Shown piece by piece: positions 48,349 to 58,513 of a stretch of DNA of 64,000 bases. The stretch covers positions 1,390,894 through 1,454,893 of the forward strand of contig NZ_CP007446.1 of NCBI RefSeq assembly GCF_000600005.1. Reading direction: 5' to 3'. This DNA comes from Snodgrassella alvi wkB2. Its GTDB lineage: Bacteria; Pseudomonadota; Gammaproteobacteria; Burkholderiales; Neisseriaceae. Below the pieces are notes generated by a model. It saw only the letters and a program-made list of their open reading frames with translations. It ran no database searches and was not told where the DNA came from. The position numbers and the translations under genes were made by a program. Positions within the stretch are counted from its first letter, which is position 1. The number at the start of each line of letters is the position of its first letter.

Positions 48349-51300
48349 ATGAAAAAACAAAAAGATAAATTCCAAATTACCGGAACAAAACACATCACAT
48401 CCGGTCGAACTTTGTGCCGCACAGTCCTGGGCATTTTTAATCTTTTTGCTATTCCGTCAGCTTTGGCTGCGGCAAATATCTTTGCTGATATTCCGCTGCA
48501 TCTGCAAAGTAAATCCATTACTACTTCGTCATATAGCGTTAAACCCAATGTTACCTTTTACATCGATGATTCAGGCAGTATGTCTATGAACATCGTACCG
48601 ATTACCTATAAATGTCGAGTGAGTAAATGGATTCCCAATCCGGATGGTAAAGGGGGCAAATGGCCGCCATTTGGTAGTTATGAATACGGATTTACAAAAA
48701 AACCCAAAAATACCTCAGAAGTCAGATATAGCTGTGATACCTACCGGCGTATTGATTCCGTTAAAGAAGTACTGACAGATATCATCAAAAAATATCATGA
48801 TGATATGTACTTTGCATTTCGCCCGATGTGCGGCACCGGTGACCAGAAAAAATTCAATAAATTTTATGACACTTCTGATCCGGCCAATTATGAAAGCATG
48901 CTAAATAACATCAAAAAACTGGAAACACCATGCGACACCCCCACTACACGCCAGTTTCCTGTTATTGCGCGCAATCTGGTAATAAACAAACTGAAATATC
49001 GCTGCCAAAAATCTTATATTATTTTGCTAAGTGATGGTGAAGCTGATAATACATATTCTATTTCAGATAAAAATTTCACCAAAAATACAGATTCACGCTA
49101 CGACAGCTACTTTGATCGGGATTTTGAAACTAATAACGATCGCTTAAATTTTCTTGCCCGCAATCACAATACCAATAAACCGCTGCGTCTGAAATACTAT
49201 ACAGACAGGCTCAATAACTATAACTTTGGTGACTACATCTACACCAGTGATTACTATAGCTCAACCGGTAAATCCATTAATGCCTCACCAGTGCGAAAAA
49301 AAACTGATGATGCGGGTCAGCCATGGAATGAAGTTGATCCAAAAACAAAAAAACGTTTTCGCCAAACTGCACAAACATTCACCATCGGAGTAGGCCTCGG
49401 GCAGCGCAATACAAACGAAGCCAAAATCGCCATTCCTTATCTGGAAAATGCCGCAACGCCAAGTGGCGAATACAATGAAACAACCAATCCTAACGGACGT
49501 TTCTTTAACGCAAATTCCCGTGATGAAATTATCAGCGCTTTTGAAAAAATATTTAAAACCATCAAAGGAGAAATGACCGCATCAACCATTCAGACTACTA
49601 CAACAGCTCCGACTGTAGCCATTTCCAATACCAACCAGGGTAATCTGTCGATTACCGCCAAGGTTGAAACCGGTTCATGGAGCAGCAGGATTTGTATTTA
49701 CGATATCAATACCAAAAATGACAGCAGCTCATGCCCGATGCGGCCTACATACGGCAACCGGCAATTATTGCTTAATGATGGTAAATATACACATCTCTTT
49801 AACGAAAGCCTTAACAGCTTTAATAACAGCACATTTAAAATCAGCAACAATAATAAAAATCGTAATGAATGGCACGATGGCTTACTAGCATGGCTAAATC
49901 GTTCACTGACTGCTGATACTCAGAAAAAAAATGAATTTGTATTGGATTATCGTACCCGCCGCTCGCTGCCAGACTTCGGGAATACGCGGGATTTAGGAGA
50001 TATTATAGATAATCCGATTCTTACAGCCGGCAATATAGAAAATAACCGCCAGCGGTATCTGATTACATCAGCTAATGACGGAATGGTCTATGTTTTCCGC
50101 TCGAGTAATAATTCCAAATTTCCTTATGATTTAAAATTTAATTACATGCCAATGGGGATTGAAAGGCAGAGTAATGACGGTTCTGATCTGGTTGCTCACT
50201 ATTACAAGGATTTAACCAGCAAAAACTATGGTGCTAATGATAATTTTCCTCATCGTTTCCTGCTTAACGGAGGCATGACGGTACAACAGACAGATGGCAG
50301 CAACGGGCGACCACAGCAGATATTTATGGTTTCTACCCTCGGGCAAGCGGGACGAGGCGCATTTGCCATCAATATCGGCGGATACGATATTATTACCGGC
50401 AGGCCATTAGCCGGAGACAACATGCAATCGCCCAGCTGGTATGAAGATGTTTTCCTGTTCCAGACACCCAGCGGAAAAAACAATCAGTTTGGTTATACTG
50501 TCGGTACACCTGCCATTGCAAGAGTGCGGGTCAATTCAAATATTAATGCCTCAGATTCATCTATTACAGACCATATACGTCAGGCTGCATTTATCAGCAA
50601 TGGCTATAACTACTCCCCGTCCCTGGCTCAGGATATCACAGCCAAACCCTCACCTGAATCAGCTTTATATATTTACGACATACTGGGTATAGATGTAGGC
50701 ACTCAGGCCTATACTCATACCGGCAGCAAAAAAGGAGATTTAATTGCCAAACTGGTTGCTCCTAATGGCAGCGGCGGCCTTTCCAGCCCGACAGTTATCG
50801 ATATAAACGGAGACGGCGTAGCTGATATTGTCTATGCGGGCGATTATCAGGGTAATTTGTACCGGTTTGACTTACGTGCCCCTAATCCGTCAAACTGGAA
50901 AGTATATAAAATCTTTACTGCTGATGGCCCCATCACTTCAGCCCCCGGAGTATTTCTTCTTAAAGCAAAAGGAGCACAGCATACAAACAGCGAAATACCA
51001 ACAGCAATTGTTACTTTTGGCACAGGCAGCGATATTTATCAGTCAGACCTGACAAATAAAGCTCAGCAAAGTGTATACGGCATTTATGACGATCTGAGCC
51101 AGCAAGAAGTGCACGAAATCAGCAAAAGCAGTCTGGTAAAACAAGAATTTATCCAAGCCGGCAATTACCGTTTACTGAGTAACTATCCGCTAAACCCGGC
51201 AGTTCATCGAGGCTGGTATTTTAATCTCAAAGAAAACACCGGTGAGCGTGTTGTAACCAAACCGATAATTGTTTCTTATGCTGGCGCAGTGATATCGCGC

Positions 51301-51708
51301 ACTTATAATGTAGAAAAAGAAAATAAACTGCCTGATCCGTGCAAGATTACTTCTGTCGTCCAGCGTAATTCCGTTACCACCGGTAAAATTCAGTTTAATG
51401 TAAAAACCGGGGGCGCATTACAACGCACAGATCCGAATTTTGTATTTGATGAAGCAGCGCCAGCAGGCAGTAGCGTGAGTACGGAAGGACCTTTTGGTTT
51501 TACCGTTTCAGGCAATAATAATATCGATATCGGCGGCTCATATACCCAAAAACCATTAACTGAAAAATCTCCTCCGGTAGAAAACTGCTCGCGTGCCGCT
51601 GTGATAGCAGCGACAACAGACGGGAATAAATTAACTATTAATGTTCCGCGTTGTCCGATCATAATTCACCGGATTTCATGGCGTGAAATAAAAGAAAGTT
51701 ATCTTTAA
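48349..51708 (+). CDS. PilC/PilY1-type type IV pilus tip protein, copy 1
   Basis: 1119 residues. A long signal peptide ends near residue 38 (PSALAAA). A von Willebrand A-like region begins at about residue 66 with the MIDAS-type motif FYIDDSGSMS and continues through YIILLSDGEADN. The C-terminal half is a PilY1-type propeller; its calcium site is DINGDGVADIVYAGDYQGN near residue 818. It ends in CPIIIHRISWREIKESYL. PilC/PilY1 proteins sit at the pilus tip, promote pilus assembly, twitching and adhesion. AAGGAA precedes the ATG. A terminator follows, so copy 2 has its own promoter. Arg codons are mainly CGN. Confidence 0.95.
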   Translation: MKKQKDKFQITGTKHITSGRTLCRTVLGIFNLFAIPSALAAANIFADIPLHLQSKSITTSSYSVKPNVTFYIDDSGSMSMNIVPITYKCRVSKWIPNPDGKGGKWPPFGSYEYGFTKKPKNTSEVRYSCDTYRRIDSVKEVLTDIIKKYHDDMYFAFRPMCGTGDQKKFNKFYDTSDPANYESMLNNIKKLETPCDTPTTRQFPVIARNLVINKLKYRCQKSYIILLSDGEADNTYSISDKNFTKNTDSRYDSYFDRDFETNNDRLNFLARNHNTNKPLRLKYYTDRLNNYNFGDYIYTSDYYSSTGKSINASPVRKKTDDAGQPWNEVDPKTKKRFRQTAQTFTIGVGLGQRNTNEAKIAIPYLENAATPSGEYNETTNPNGRFFNANSRDEIISAFEKIFKTIKGEMTASTIQTTTTAPTVAISNTNQGNLSITAKVETGSWSSRICIYDINTKNDSSSCPMRPTYGNRQLLLNDGKYTHLFNESLNSFNNSTFKISNNNKNRNEWHDGLLAWLNRSLTADTQKKNEFVLDYRTRRSLPDFGNTRDLGDIIDNPILTAGNIENNRQRYLITSANDGMVYVFRSSNNSKFPYDLKFNYMPMGIERQSNDGSDLVAHYYKDLTSKNYGANDNFPHRFLLNGGMTVQQTDGSNGRPQQIFMVSTLGQAGRGAFAINIGGYDIITGRPLAGDNMQSPSWYEDVFLFQTPSGKNNQFGYTVGTPAIARVRVNSNINASDSSITDHIRQAAFISNGYNYSPSLAQDITAKPSPESALYIYDILGIDVGTQAYTHTGSKKGDLIAKLVAPNGSGGLSSPTVIDINGDGVADIVYAGDYQGNLYRFDLRAPNPSNWKVYKIFTADGPITSAPGVFLLKAKGAQHTNSEIPTAIVTFGTGSDIYQSDLTNKAQQSVYGIYDDLSQQEVHEISKSSLVKQEFIQAGNYRLLSNYPLNPAVHRGWYFNLKENTGERVVTKPIIVSYAGAVISRTYNVEKENKLPDPCKITSVVQRNSVTTGKIQFNVKTGGALQRTDPNFVFDEAAPAGSSVSTEGPFGFTVSGNNNIDIGGSYTQKPLTEKSPPVENCSRAAVIAATTDGNKLTINVPRCPIIIHRISWREIKESYL

Positions 51709-51744
51709 TCAAACTTATATTAATTACAACTTTTAATTTATTTA

Positions 51745-51778
51745 GCCGATTAAGCTATATAGTTTAATCGGCATTTTT
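51745..51778 (+). terminator. terminator after pilC copy 1
   Basis: GCCGATTAA.../...TTAATCGGC, about 12 bp with one G-T pair, then ATTTTTA. Confidence 0.8.
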
Positions 51779-52101
51779 ATAACAAATATACAAAATACCA
51801 ATAAATTCGGTTCAATCAGAAAACATTCCTTTTATGTAGCCAAATAAAATTAATATTTTTTTTAAAATTTTAATTTTTAGATACATACATAATTATATAA
51901 AGTCAATTTAAGAGAAATATTATATATATAAACCACAGATTTAATTACACAATGAAATACATTTCAATTTTATTGACTTATAGATTATTTTTACTTATAT
52001 TATCAAACAATATAACATTAAAATTCGTATGTTGATTTTAGCGAAATTTAATTTTCGCCTGAATCTATTTAACATCTATTATCAGCTTAGCAAGGTAAAG
52101 C
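51779..52101. other. AT-rich promoter region of pilC copy 2
   Basis: About 320 bases, nearly all A and T. No gene; a promoter for the downstream gene must be here, but cannot be singled out. Confidence 0.45.
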
Positions 52102-55100
52102 ATGAATACTGCGATTAAAAATAACAGGAAACCCAGATTTCCTAAAGGTAAAAAAGTTTTAGTTTCAGCTGTTACTGGAGCCTTAGGTATTCTTATGGCA
52201 CCATATACTTATGCTACAGCAAATTCTTTCGCGGATACACCTTTACGACTTCAGCAAAAATCTATTACTCAGGAAGCTTACAACGTAAAGCCTAATATTG
52301 CTTTATTTATTGATGATTCTGGTAGTATGCTGAAAGGATTAGTAAATGATCCAACTAGAAAACCAGCTAGAAAACGCTATTTTTATAAATGTATTCAAGG
52401 AAGAGCGAGTGATTTATGGGACGGCAGACCTGGCTGGAAATTGAATTTAACTTTCGATCAAAAAGAAGCACTTCTTGCTAAAAACGAAGGATGGAAGTGT
52501 AAGAGATACAAAAGAATAGATGCGGCTAAAGAAATTCTCAATACTATAGTTACCGACAATCGGGATAAAATGTATTTCGCATTACGTCCTTTATGCAGCG
52601 AAACAAACCAGTGGAATAATAGTTTTCATGATACTTCTAATCCATCTGAATTTAAAACAATGATTGAGAAAATAAATAAGTTAGATGCACCATGCGGTAC
52701 CCCAACTACTCAACAGTTCCCTGTAGTTGCAAGAAATCTGGTCATGAATCAATTGAAATACCGTTGTCAAAGATCTTATATTATCCTCTTAAGTGATGGT
52801 CTGGCTACTGCTGACTATTCAACTTCAGATAAAAACTTCACTAACAAACCAAACGAAGATTTAGATGAATTTTTTGACAAAAATTTCGCTACAAGTGCTG
52901 AGAGAGATACTTTTTTTAGAAAAAGAGATGCGCCTCAGATGATAGACAGACTGGGTTTTTATACAGATAAATTAGCAGACCCAAAAGCTCATACAGACAC
53001 TGGAAAGCCAGATGGAATTCCAGTTGGTTTTGGTCCGTATATATATAGCAAAAATTATTATTCAGGAAGTGGTGGTACTGTAACGCCGGGGATTTCAAAG
53101 TATTTGCGCACAACTGATGATGCAGGCAAACCGTGGAATTCAATAGATAATATTACAAAGAAACCCTTCTATCAAATTGCTGAAACATATACTATCGGAT
53201 TTGCACTTGCTAACATCGATCCGGATGATAAAATAAAAGATGATGATAGAGATGATCGTGCTTATTTCTATCTCGAAAATGGTGCAACACCAAAAGGACT
53301 TCATCCTAAAGGTAATTTCTTTAACGCAAATTCTAGAGATGAAATCATAGCAGCATTTAAAACTATTTTTGACAAAATTAATAAAGAAGTAAAAACTGAT
53401 GTAATTAATGTAACGACAAATGCTCCAAGTATGGGTATTTCAAGCTCATCAACAAATGATCTGGGCATTACAGCTAAAATTGAAACCGGTAACTGGAGTA
53501 GCCAGATTTGCTTACATGATTTAACTAATAAAAATTCAAAAGACAAAGGACAAACAGTCGATAAAAATGATTGTAAAGTGCAACCATCTTTTACTAATAG
53601 AAAGCTATTAATTAATAATGGCAAGACTACTTATTTATATTCAAATCTGACACCAGATCAAGGCCTGGATAATAACTCATTTGAAATTAGTACGAATGCT
53701 GATAAAAATAAAAAAGAATGGCTTGATGGTCTGCTCACTTGGTTGAGCCGTGCCAAAGATGATGACAAAATTAAGCAGGATGGCTTCGTTTTAGGTTATC
53801 GTAAGCGACCGGATAATGCCCGTAATATGGGTGATATTATTGATAATACTATTGTAACAGCAGGTGGAGTTGAGTTTAATAAACAGAAATATCTCGTCAC
53901 TTCGGCTAATGATGGAATGGTATATGTTTTCCGTGCAGCAGATAATTCGAATCATCCGTATGATCTTAAATTTAATTATATGCCAATGTCTATTGAACGG
54001 GACAGTAGTGATGGAAGTGATATAGTTGGTCACTATTATAAGGATATGCTAGATAATGATTATGGTAAAGATTCTAAACATCCTCACAGATATCTATTAA
54101 ACGGGGGGATCGTAGTAAGAGAAACCTCCGACAGAGATGACAAACCAGGCGTAAACCAAATATTTATGGTATCAACAATGGGACAGGCAGGGCGCGGAGC
54201 ATTTGCTATTAATATTGGCGGACAGGATATCGTTACTGGTAACAACATTGCTGCAGATAATATTGGCAGTGCTGGTTGGTATAACAATGTATCGCTGTTT
54301 CAGACACCAAGCGGTGCAAATAATCAGTTCGGCTATACTATTGGTAAGCCCGCAATTGCCAGAATAAGGGTAAACAGAGATACAGATGCATCAGATACAA
54401 CAATAACAGACCATCTTCGTCAAACAGCTATAATCAGTAATGGTTATAACTCTAAAGATTCTAATGATGAATCCGCATTGTATATCTATGATGCATTAGG
54501 TGTTGATGTAGGCATAGATAGTTATCAACAAACAGGTGATCAAAAAGGTACCCTAATTAAAAAAATGATTGCATCAAAAGATGGTGGCGGATTGTCCAGC
54601 CCTACAGCTGTGGATATCAATAGTGACGGGATTACCGATCTTGCATATGCTGGTGATTATAAAGGAAATCTTTATAGATTTGATTTCAGAAGCCCGGATC
54701 CAAACAAATGGACTGTAAAAAAGATTTTTTCAGCTAATGCACCTATAACGATTGCTCCGGCTGTCTATCGAGCTGCCGAAAACCTGAAAGATCCCTTAGC
54801 AAAAAACAAACTGGTCATTGTATTTGGAACAGGAAGTGATATTTATCAGTCTGATCGTGATAGTTTGCAGCAACAAACCATGTATGGAATTTACGATAAT
54901 TACAACGAACAAACAAATATGTTAATTAACAAAAGTTCGTTAGTGCAACAGGTTATGACATATAAGGATGATTATAGTTATCTGACCAACAAACCTTTTT
55001 CATCAGAAAAAGATAAGGGCTGGTATTTTAACCTGAATAAAGACGGAGAACGCGTAACAGAGTCAGTACAAAAATTAATAACAACAGGTATTGTAATGAC

Positions 55101-55530
55101 AAGATCATACTCCGTTAGCCAAAATGGTAAATTGAATGATCCTTGTGAAGATTCAACAATGGTTGAAAAAACAAATCTTGTTAGTCGTCTTACTCAGTTT
55201 AATGCACTTACAGGCGGAGCATTAACCGAAAACGACGCACACATTGTAGTAAACTCAGACTTTTCACTTGCTAACAGTTCTAAAATGGATGAAGCTACTG
55301 GAATGATGGTTTCAAATACAAATGATGGATTTGTTGATGCTTTGGATGCCGGAGGTTCGGGTAAAGAGGAAGATCCTAAAAAGCGAAGACAACCAAATAA
55401 TTGTTTTCGAAAAAAACCTATTGGGATGGATAATGAAGGTAATAAATTTGAGATTGAGGGGGTTGTTATGTGCCCTGTCAGCATCAATCGTTTATCATGG
55501 AGAGAAATTAAAACTGGTTATTTAAGCTAA
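52102..55530 (+). CDS. PilC/PilY1-type type IV pilus tip protein, copy 2
   Basis: 1142 residues, co-linear with the preceding gene. The signal peptide ends near residue 38 (YTYATA). The MIDAS-type motif LFIDDSGSMLKG lies near residue 70, YIILLSDGLATADYS follows, and the calcium site DINSDGITDLAYAGDYKGN is near residue 836. The C-terminus CPVSINRLSWREIKTGYLS matches copy 1. The segment after the MIDAS motif differs most, as expected for a surface-exposed head. The gene is visibly more AT-rich than copy 1 and uses AGA for Arg often. A ribosome site is weak (AAGGTAAAG). Different history or expression from copy 1 is likely. Confidence 0.95.
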   Translation: MNTAIKNNRKPRFPKGKKVLVSAVTGALGILMAPYTYATANSFADTPLRLQQKSITQEAYNVKPNIALFIDDSGSMLKGLVNDPTRKPARKRYFYKCIQGRASDLWDGRPGWKLNLTFDQKEALLAKNEGWKCKRYKRIDAAKEILNTIVTDNRDKMYFALRPLCSETNQWNNSFHDTSNPSEFKTMIEKINKLDAPCGTPTTQQFPVVARNLVMNQLKYRCQRSYIILLSDGLATADYSTSDKNFTNKPNEDLDEFFDKNFATSAERDTFFRKRDAPQMIDRLGFYTDKLADPKAHTDTGKPDGIPVGFGPYIYSKNYYSGSGGTVTPGISKYLRTTDDAGKPWNSIDNITKKPFYQIAETYTIGFALANIDPDDKIKDDDRDDRAYFYLENGATPKGLHPKGNFFNANSRDEIIAAFKTIFDKINKEVKTDVINVTTNAPSMGISSSSTNDLGITAKIETGNWSSQICLHDLTNKNSKDKGQTVDKNDCKVQPSFTNRKLLINNGKTTYLYSNLTPDQGLDNNSFEISTNADKNKKEWLDGLLTWLSRAKDDDKIKQDGFVLGYRKRPDNARNMGDIIDNTIVTAGGVEFNKQKYLVTSANDGMVYVFRAADNSNHPYDLKFNYMPMSIERDSSDGSDIVGHYYKDMLDNDYGKDSKHPHRYLLNGGIVVRETSDRDDKPGVNQIFMVSTMGQAGRGAFAINIGGQDIVTGNNIAADNIGSAGWYNNVSLFQTPSGANNQFGYTIGKPAIARIRVNRDTDASDTTITDHLRQTAIISNGYNSKDSNDESALYIYDALGVDVGIDSYQQTGDQKGTLIKKMIASKDGGGLSSPTAVDINSDGITDLAYAGDYKGNLYRFDFRSPDPNKWTVKKIFSANAPITIAPAVYRAAENLKDPLAKNKLVIVFGTGSDIYQSDRDSLQQQTMYGIYDNYNEQTNMLINKSSLVQQVMTYKDDYSYLTNKPFSSEKDKGWYFNLNKDGERVTESVQKLITTGIVMTRSYSVSQNGKLNDPCEDSTMVEKTNLVSRLTQFNALTGGALTENDAHIVVNSDFSLANSSKMDEATGMMVSNTNDGFVDALDAGGSGKEEDPKKRRQPNNCFRKKPIGMDNEGNKFEIEGVVMCPVSINRLSWREIKTGYLS

Positions 55531-55572
55531 GAAGATTCATAAACTTCATCTGAACATAAACATTACACTCAT

Positions 55573-55612
55573 CCCCTGAAATTTTACCTGTATAAAATTT
55601 CAGGGGATAATT
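55573..55612 (+). terminator. terminator after pilC copy 2
   Basis: A perfect 14-bp stem, CCCCTGAAATTTTA with its complement, loop CCTGTA, followed by a T-rich stretch. Confidence 0.85.
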
Positions 55613-55906
55613 TATTATTTATGGGTAATGATACTGATGAGTTGATTGTATTTGGTGATATCACCAGATGTGAATCAAAGAGTATTAACAGAATGATATG
55701 CTACATTCAAAAATAATTCAGATTGTGATTCACGTAATATTTAAAGCTTTTGAAACCGTTCAGCTGCAATTTTTGCCTTTATTTCATTTTCCGCACACAA
55801 TTGCAGTTTTCACAGTAACTGTTTTCTAAAATTTTAAATTTAATCCATAATATTTAACTAATTACAAAAATATTATGAAGAACATCCTCGATGTCATTTA
55901 ATCAGA
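55613..55906. other. intergenic region between convergent pilC and ribA
   Basis: About 290 bases; no gene or clear signal beyond the preceding terminator. Confidence 0.45.
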
Positions 55907-56530
55907 TTAATCCGCAAAATGTCCGAGTTTTTCCATTTTGGTATGCAAATAATGCCGGTTTTCAGGATTTTGTCCGACATGTAAGGGAACACGATTAGTT
56001 ACATGAATACCGAGTGCTTTTAGTGTATCGACTTTCTGCGGATTATTGGTCATTAACTGTACAGACTGTATGCCAAGATGATCAAGAATATGTTTGGCCA
56101 AAGAAAAATCACGGGCATCGATGGGTAAATTTAAAGCAAGATTTGCTTCTACGGTATCCAGCCCTTCATCCTGAAGTTTGTAAGCCCGGATTTTATTCAG
56201 TAAGCCTATACCCCGGCCTTCCTGACGTAAATAAATAATTACACCTTTTCCTGCCTCTTGTACTGCTTTCATCGCAGCTTCAAGCTGGGGGCCGCAATCA
56301 CAGCGTTTGGAAAATAAAGCATCACCGGTAAGACATTCAGAATGAATTCGTCCGAGTATATCTTCTCCTGTAGAAATATCACCTACAGTAAGAGCAATGT
56401 GTTCCTGCCTGTTGCGTACATCTTCAAATCCGTGCATGGTAAATTCACCCCATTGCGTTGGTAAACGGCAGGAAGCAATAAAGCGTACAGGACTATTATC
56501 TTGTATTTGGTTTTGATATATTTTTGACAT
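55907..56530 (-). CDS. ribA: GTP cyclohydrolase II
   Basis: 207 residues. It converts GTP to the first riboflavin precursor. The zinc cysteines are in HSECLTGDALFSKRCDCGP, the catalytic RQEGRGIGL follows, and the GTP-binding LALNLPIDARDFSLAKHIL region is complete. It is the stand-alone RibA form without a RibB domain. It lies five bases after a GAF-like gene, with GGGATAAA as ribosome site. No FMN riboswitch is visible between the two. Confidence 0.96.
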   Translation of the reverse strand: MSKIYQNQIQDNSPVRFIASCRLPTQWGEFTMHGFEDVRNRQEHIALTVGDISTGEDILGRIHSECLTGDALFSKRCDCGPQLEAAMKAVQEAGKGVIIYLRQEGRGIGLLNKIRAYKLQDEGLDTVEANLALNLPIDARDFSLAKHILDHLGIQSVQLMTNNPQKVDTLKALGIHVTNRVPLHVGQNPENRHYLHTKMEKLGHFAD

Positions 56531-56535
56531 AATAT

Positions 56536-57240
56536 TTATCCCTTGGTATATGTTGTGGCAGCGTTATGCAAATTATGCATCAGTGGTGTAATTACCATTG
56601 CCAGGGCAATCCAGTCGATAAGTTCTGTATCGGTAATGGCATCTTGCTGCTGATGAGCAGCAAACAATACACCCAGTACTTGCCCTTCTTCACCGGTAAC
56701 AGGAACAGCCAGCTGTGAAGCCCCGCTTTGCTGTCCTGTCAGACTGCTGTCATTAATCCACATTTGTACATTATTTATCTGATTCAGCCAGCCAGTAGAA
56801 GCTGTACGTGCAAACAAATACTGATTTACCTGCTGCTGATCGCAGTTTAATACAGCGGGAAAATGATACCCGCGTGCCAGTAGCCGGCATAACTCCCCTG
56901 CTTCATTATTTCCTTCATATAAATACAAAGCAAATACATCATTATGATGCCGGCTTGCTATTGAATCTAAAGCCAGATATAGCTGGCGCAAGGTATATGC
57001 ACTGTTCTCATTGGCTGTAAATAAGTCTGCCGGATGAATCTGGTATAGCGAATCTGGACTTAAATTGAATTTACGAGCCAGACTAAATCCGTTTTCTTCA
57101 TACCATAGCACAGACATATCGATTTCTGCCTGAGCAAGCTCCAGTACAGATTGCGCAACCAGCATTGCCATCCGGACTTCCTGCTCTGGTAATTCCAAGC
57201 CTTGCGTTTGCAAGTAATCACGCACCTGAGCGCATGTCAT
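56536..57240 (-). CDS. GAF-like domain protein upstream of ribA
   Basis: 234 residues. Late segments such as ASQLAVPVTGEEGQVLGVLFAAH and ELIDWIALAMVITPLMHN have the strand-turn-strand and final helix of a GAF domain. The N-terminus is helical. Ligand unknown; no output domain is attached. AAGGAAG lies just upstream of the ATG. Tight spacing to ribA (five bases) implies cotranscription. Confidence 0.75.
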   Translation of the reverse strand: MTCAQVRDYLQTQGLELPEQEVRMAMLVAQSVLELAQAEIDMSVLWYEENGFSLARKFNLSPDSLYQIHPADLFTANENSAYTLRQLYLALDSIASRHHNDVFALYLYEGNNEAGELCRLLARGYHFPAVLNCDQQQVNQYLFARTASTGWLNQINNVQMWINDSSLTGQQSGASQLAVPVTGEEGQVLGVLFAAHQQQDAITDTELIDWIALAMVITPLMHNLHNAATTYTKG

Positions 57241-57547
57241 ACACTTCCTTACTTTTTTCTTTGCAAACAGGTATTGTAACCGAAAACGATGCAGATACCG
57301 GATAGCAAAAGCTCAGGCATTTTAAAGCAATTTATATTTTTTATTCATTTTATCCGGTATAGGCAGCACCGACATTATTATGGCAGTATTGGCACTAAGT
57401 AATTTACTTTTCATTACCTAAATAGAATTTACTGTGTTAATTTAATTATAACTAATTAAATTATAGTTAAGTACTTGTATTATTTAAAATTTAAAAGAAT
57501 AATAAAGCTACCGTAGATTCACGGTAATTATTGAAAAGGAGTTGTAT
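57241..57547. other. divergent promoter region, GAF-like gene / YjzC-like gene
   Basis: About 307 AT-rich bases. No gene. Promoters for both directions are expected but not resolved. Confidence 0.45.
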
Positions 57548-57730
57548 ATGAGCAATCTTAAACCCGGCGATAACTCCGGAACCAATGGCGGGATTTATCA
57601 GGAAGTTGATCAGCATGGTCATGAGCTGGAAAATTTTGCCACGATTAAAGACCATGAAAAAGCACCTCCAACCCAGCATCCGGGTAATACCTGGAAATTA
57701 AAAAACAGGACTCCAGACGGTAAACATTAA
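57548..57730 (+). CDS. YjzC-like small protein
   Basis: 60 residues, hydrophilic, no signal peptide. The pattern LKPGDNSGTNGGIYQEVD followed by PPTQHPGNTWKL resembles the YjzC family of small conserved proteins (PG..xP.sG.Y.E then PPt..pG..w.L). Function unknown. The ribosome site AAGGAG is nearly ideal, seven bases from ATG 57548, suggesting high expression. A long-loop hairpin follows. Confidence 0.8.
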   Translation: MSNLKPGDNSGTNGGIYQEVDQHGHELENFATIKDHEKAPPTQHPGNTWKLKNRTPDGKH

Positions 57731-57745
57731 ATATTTTCTGTTATT

Positions 57746-57830
57746 AAGCTGCCTGATTATATGTATGTTTTTTTTTCGGATAAACTATATTTACAGTCTG
57801 TATCAATGTAATCAGGCAGCTTTTTTTTCT
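57746..57830 (+). terminator. long-loop terminator hairpin after the YjzC-like gene
   Basis: A 14-bp stem AAGCTGCCTGATTA/TAATCAGGCAGCTT encloses a 49-base AT-rich loop and is followed by TTTTTT. The stem core resembles the gltA-end hairpin. Confidence 0.75.
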
Positions 57831-58513
57831 TTAATCCTGATCATGTTACTTGATTATAAAAATCAAACTTATATCAGTTGATATTATTTGCCGCTTTTTT
57901 TCAGAAAAAAATCTTACAACAGACCGAATTGATTGAATACTTTGATATTAATCTGTTTATTTCGTTTTATCATAGTTCCGTCTGAATCATCAAATCTTCT
58001 TTGAATATCAAGCTGTTTTTATTCTCTGATTCAATATTTCCGCTTAAAACGATAAACTAAACTGGTTTTGCTCCGAATCCGGATAAACGTTCTGCATAAA
58101 TATGCAACACCGAAACTGATGTACTTTATTTTATTTTTATGCTTAGTTTATGTTTTTTATTAATAAATTTTAATATCCGATTTCAAACACTATCTGAATC
58201 AAAATTTAATTTTTAAGTTTGTCTGATAAATTACTTTACTTTACGGCTGTACAGATATTTAATACCTATATTAACTATAAGCATCAATATTGTTTTTATC
58301 ATTATTATTTTGGCTGAATAAAGCTAATTAATTGATAATAATATTTGTTATGGATAATAGTTATAAAGTTAAAGAAAAAATAATATATTGTTCACACACA
58401 TCGAAGGTATTGATCCATGAAGAAATACAGTACATGATTAATCTGATCCATTAAAACTTAAACATTTTAAATATTTAATTTATTAAATAAATTATAAGTT
58501 ACGGATTTTTTTT
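57831..58513. other. long AT-rich region upstream of the permease pair
   Basis: About 680 bases without a gene that I can support. AT-rich throughout; likely to contain the permease promoter and regulatory sites, none resolved. Confidence 0.45.

Noticed and set aside
47515-52101. Phase-variable homopolymer tract in the pilC genes
   Set aside because: I looked for poly-G or poly-C runs in both signal regions and saw none.
56531-57547. FMN riboswitch upstream of ribA
   Set aside because: The ribA start is only five bases past the GAF-like gene, and no conserved aptamer pattern was seen upstream of that gene.
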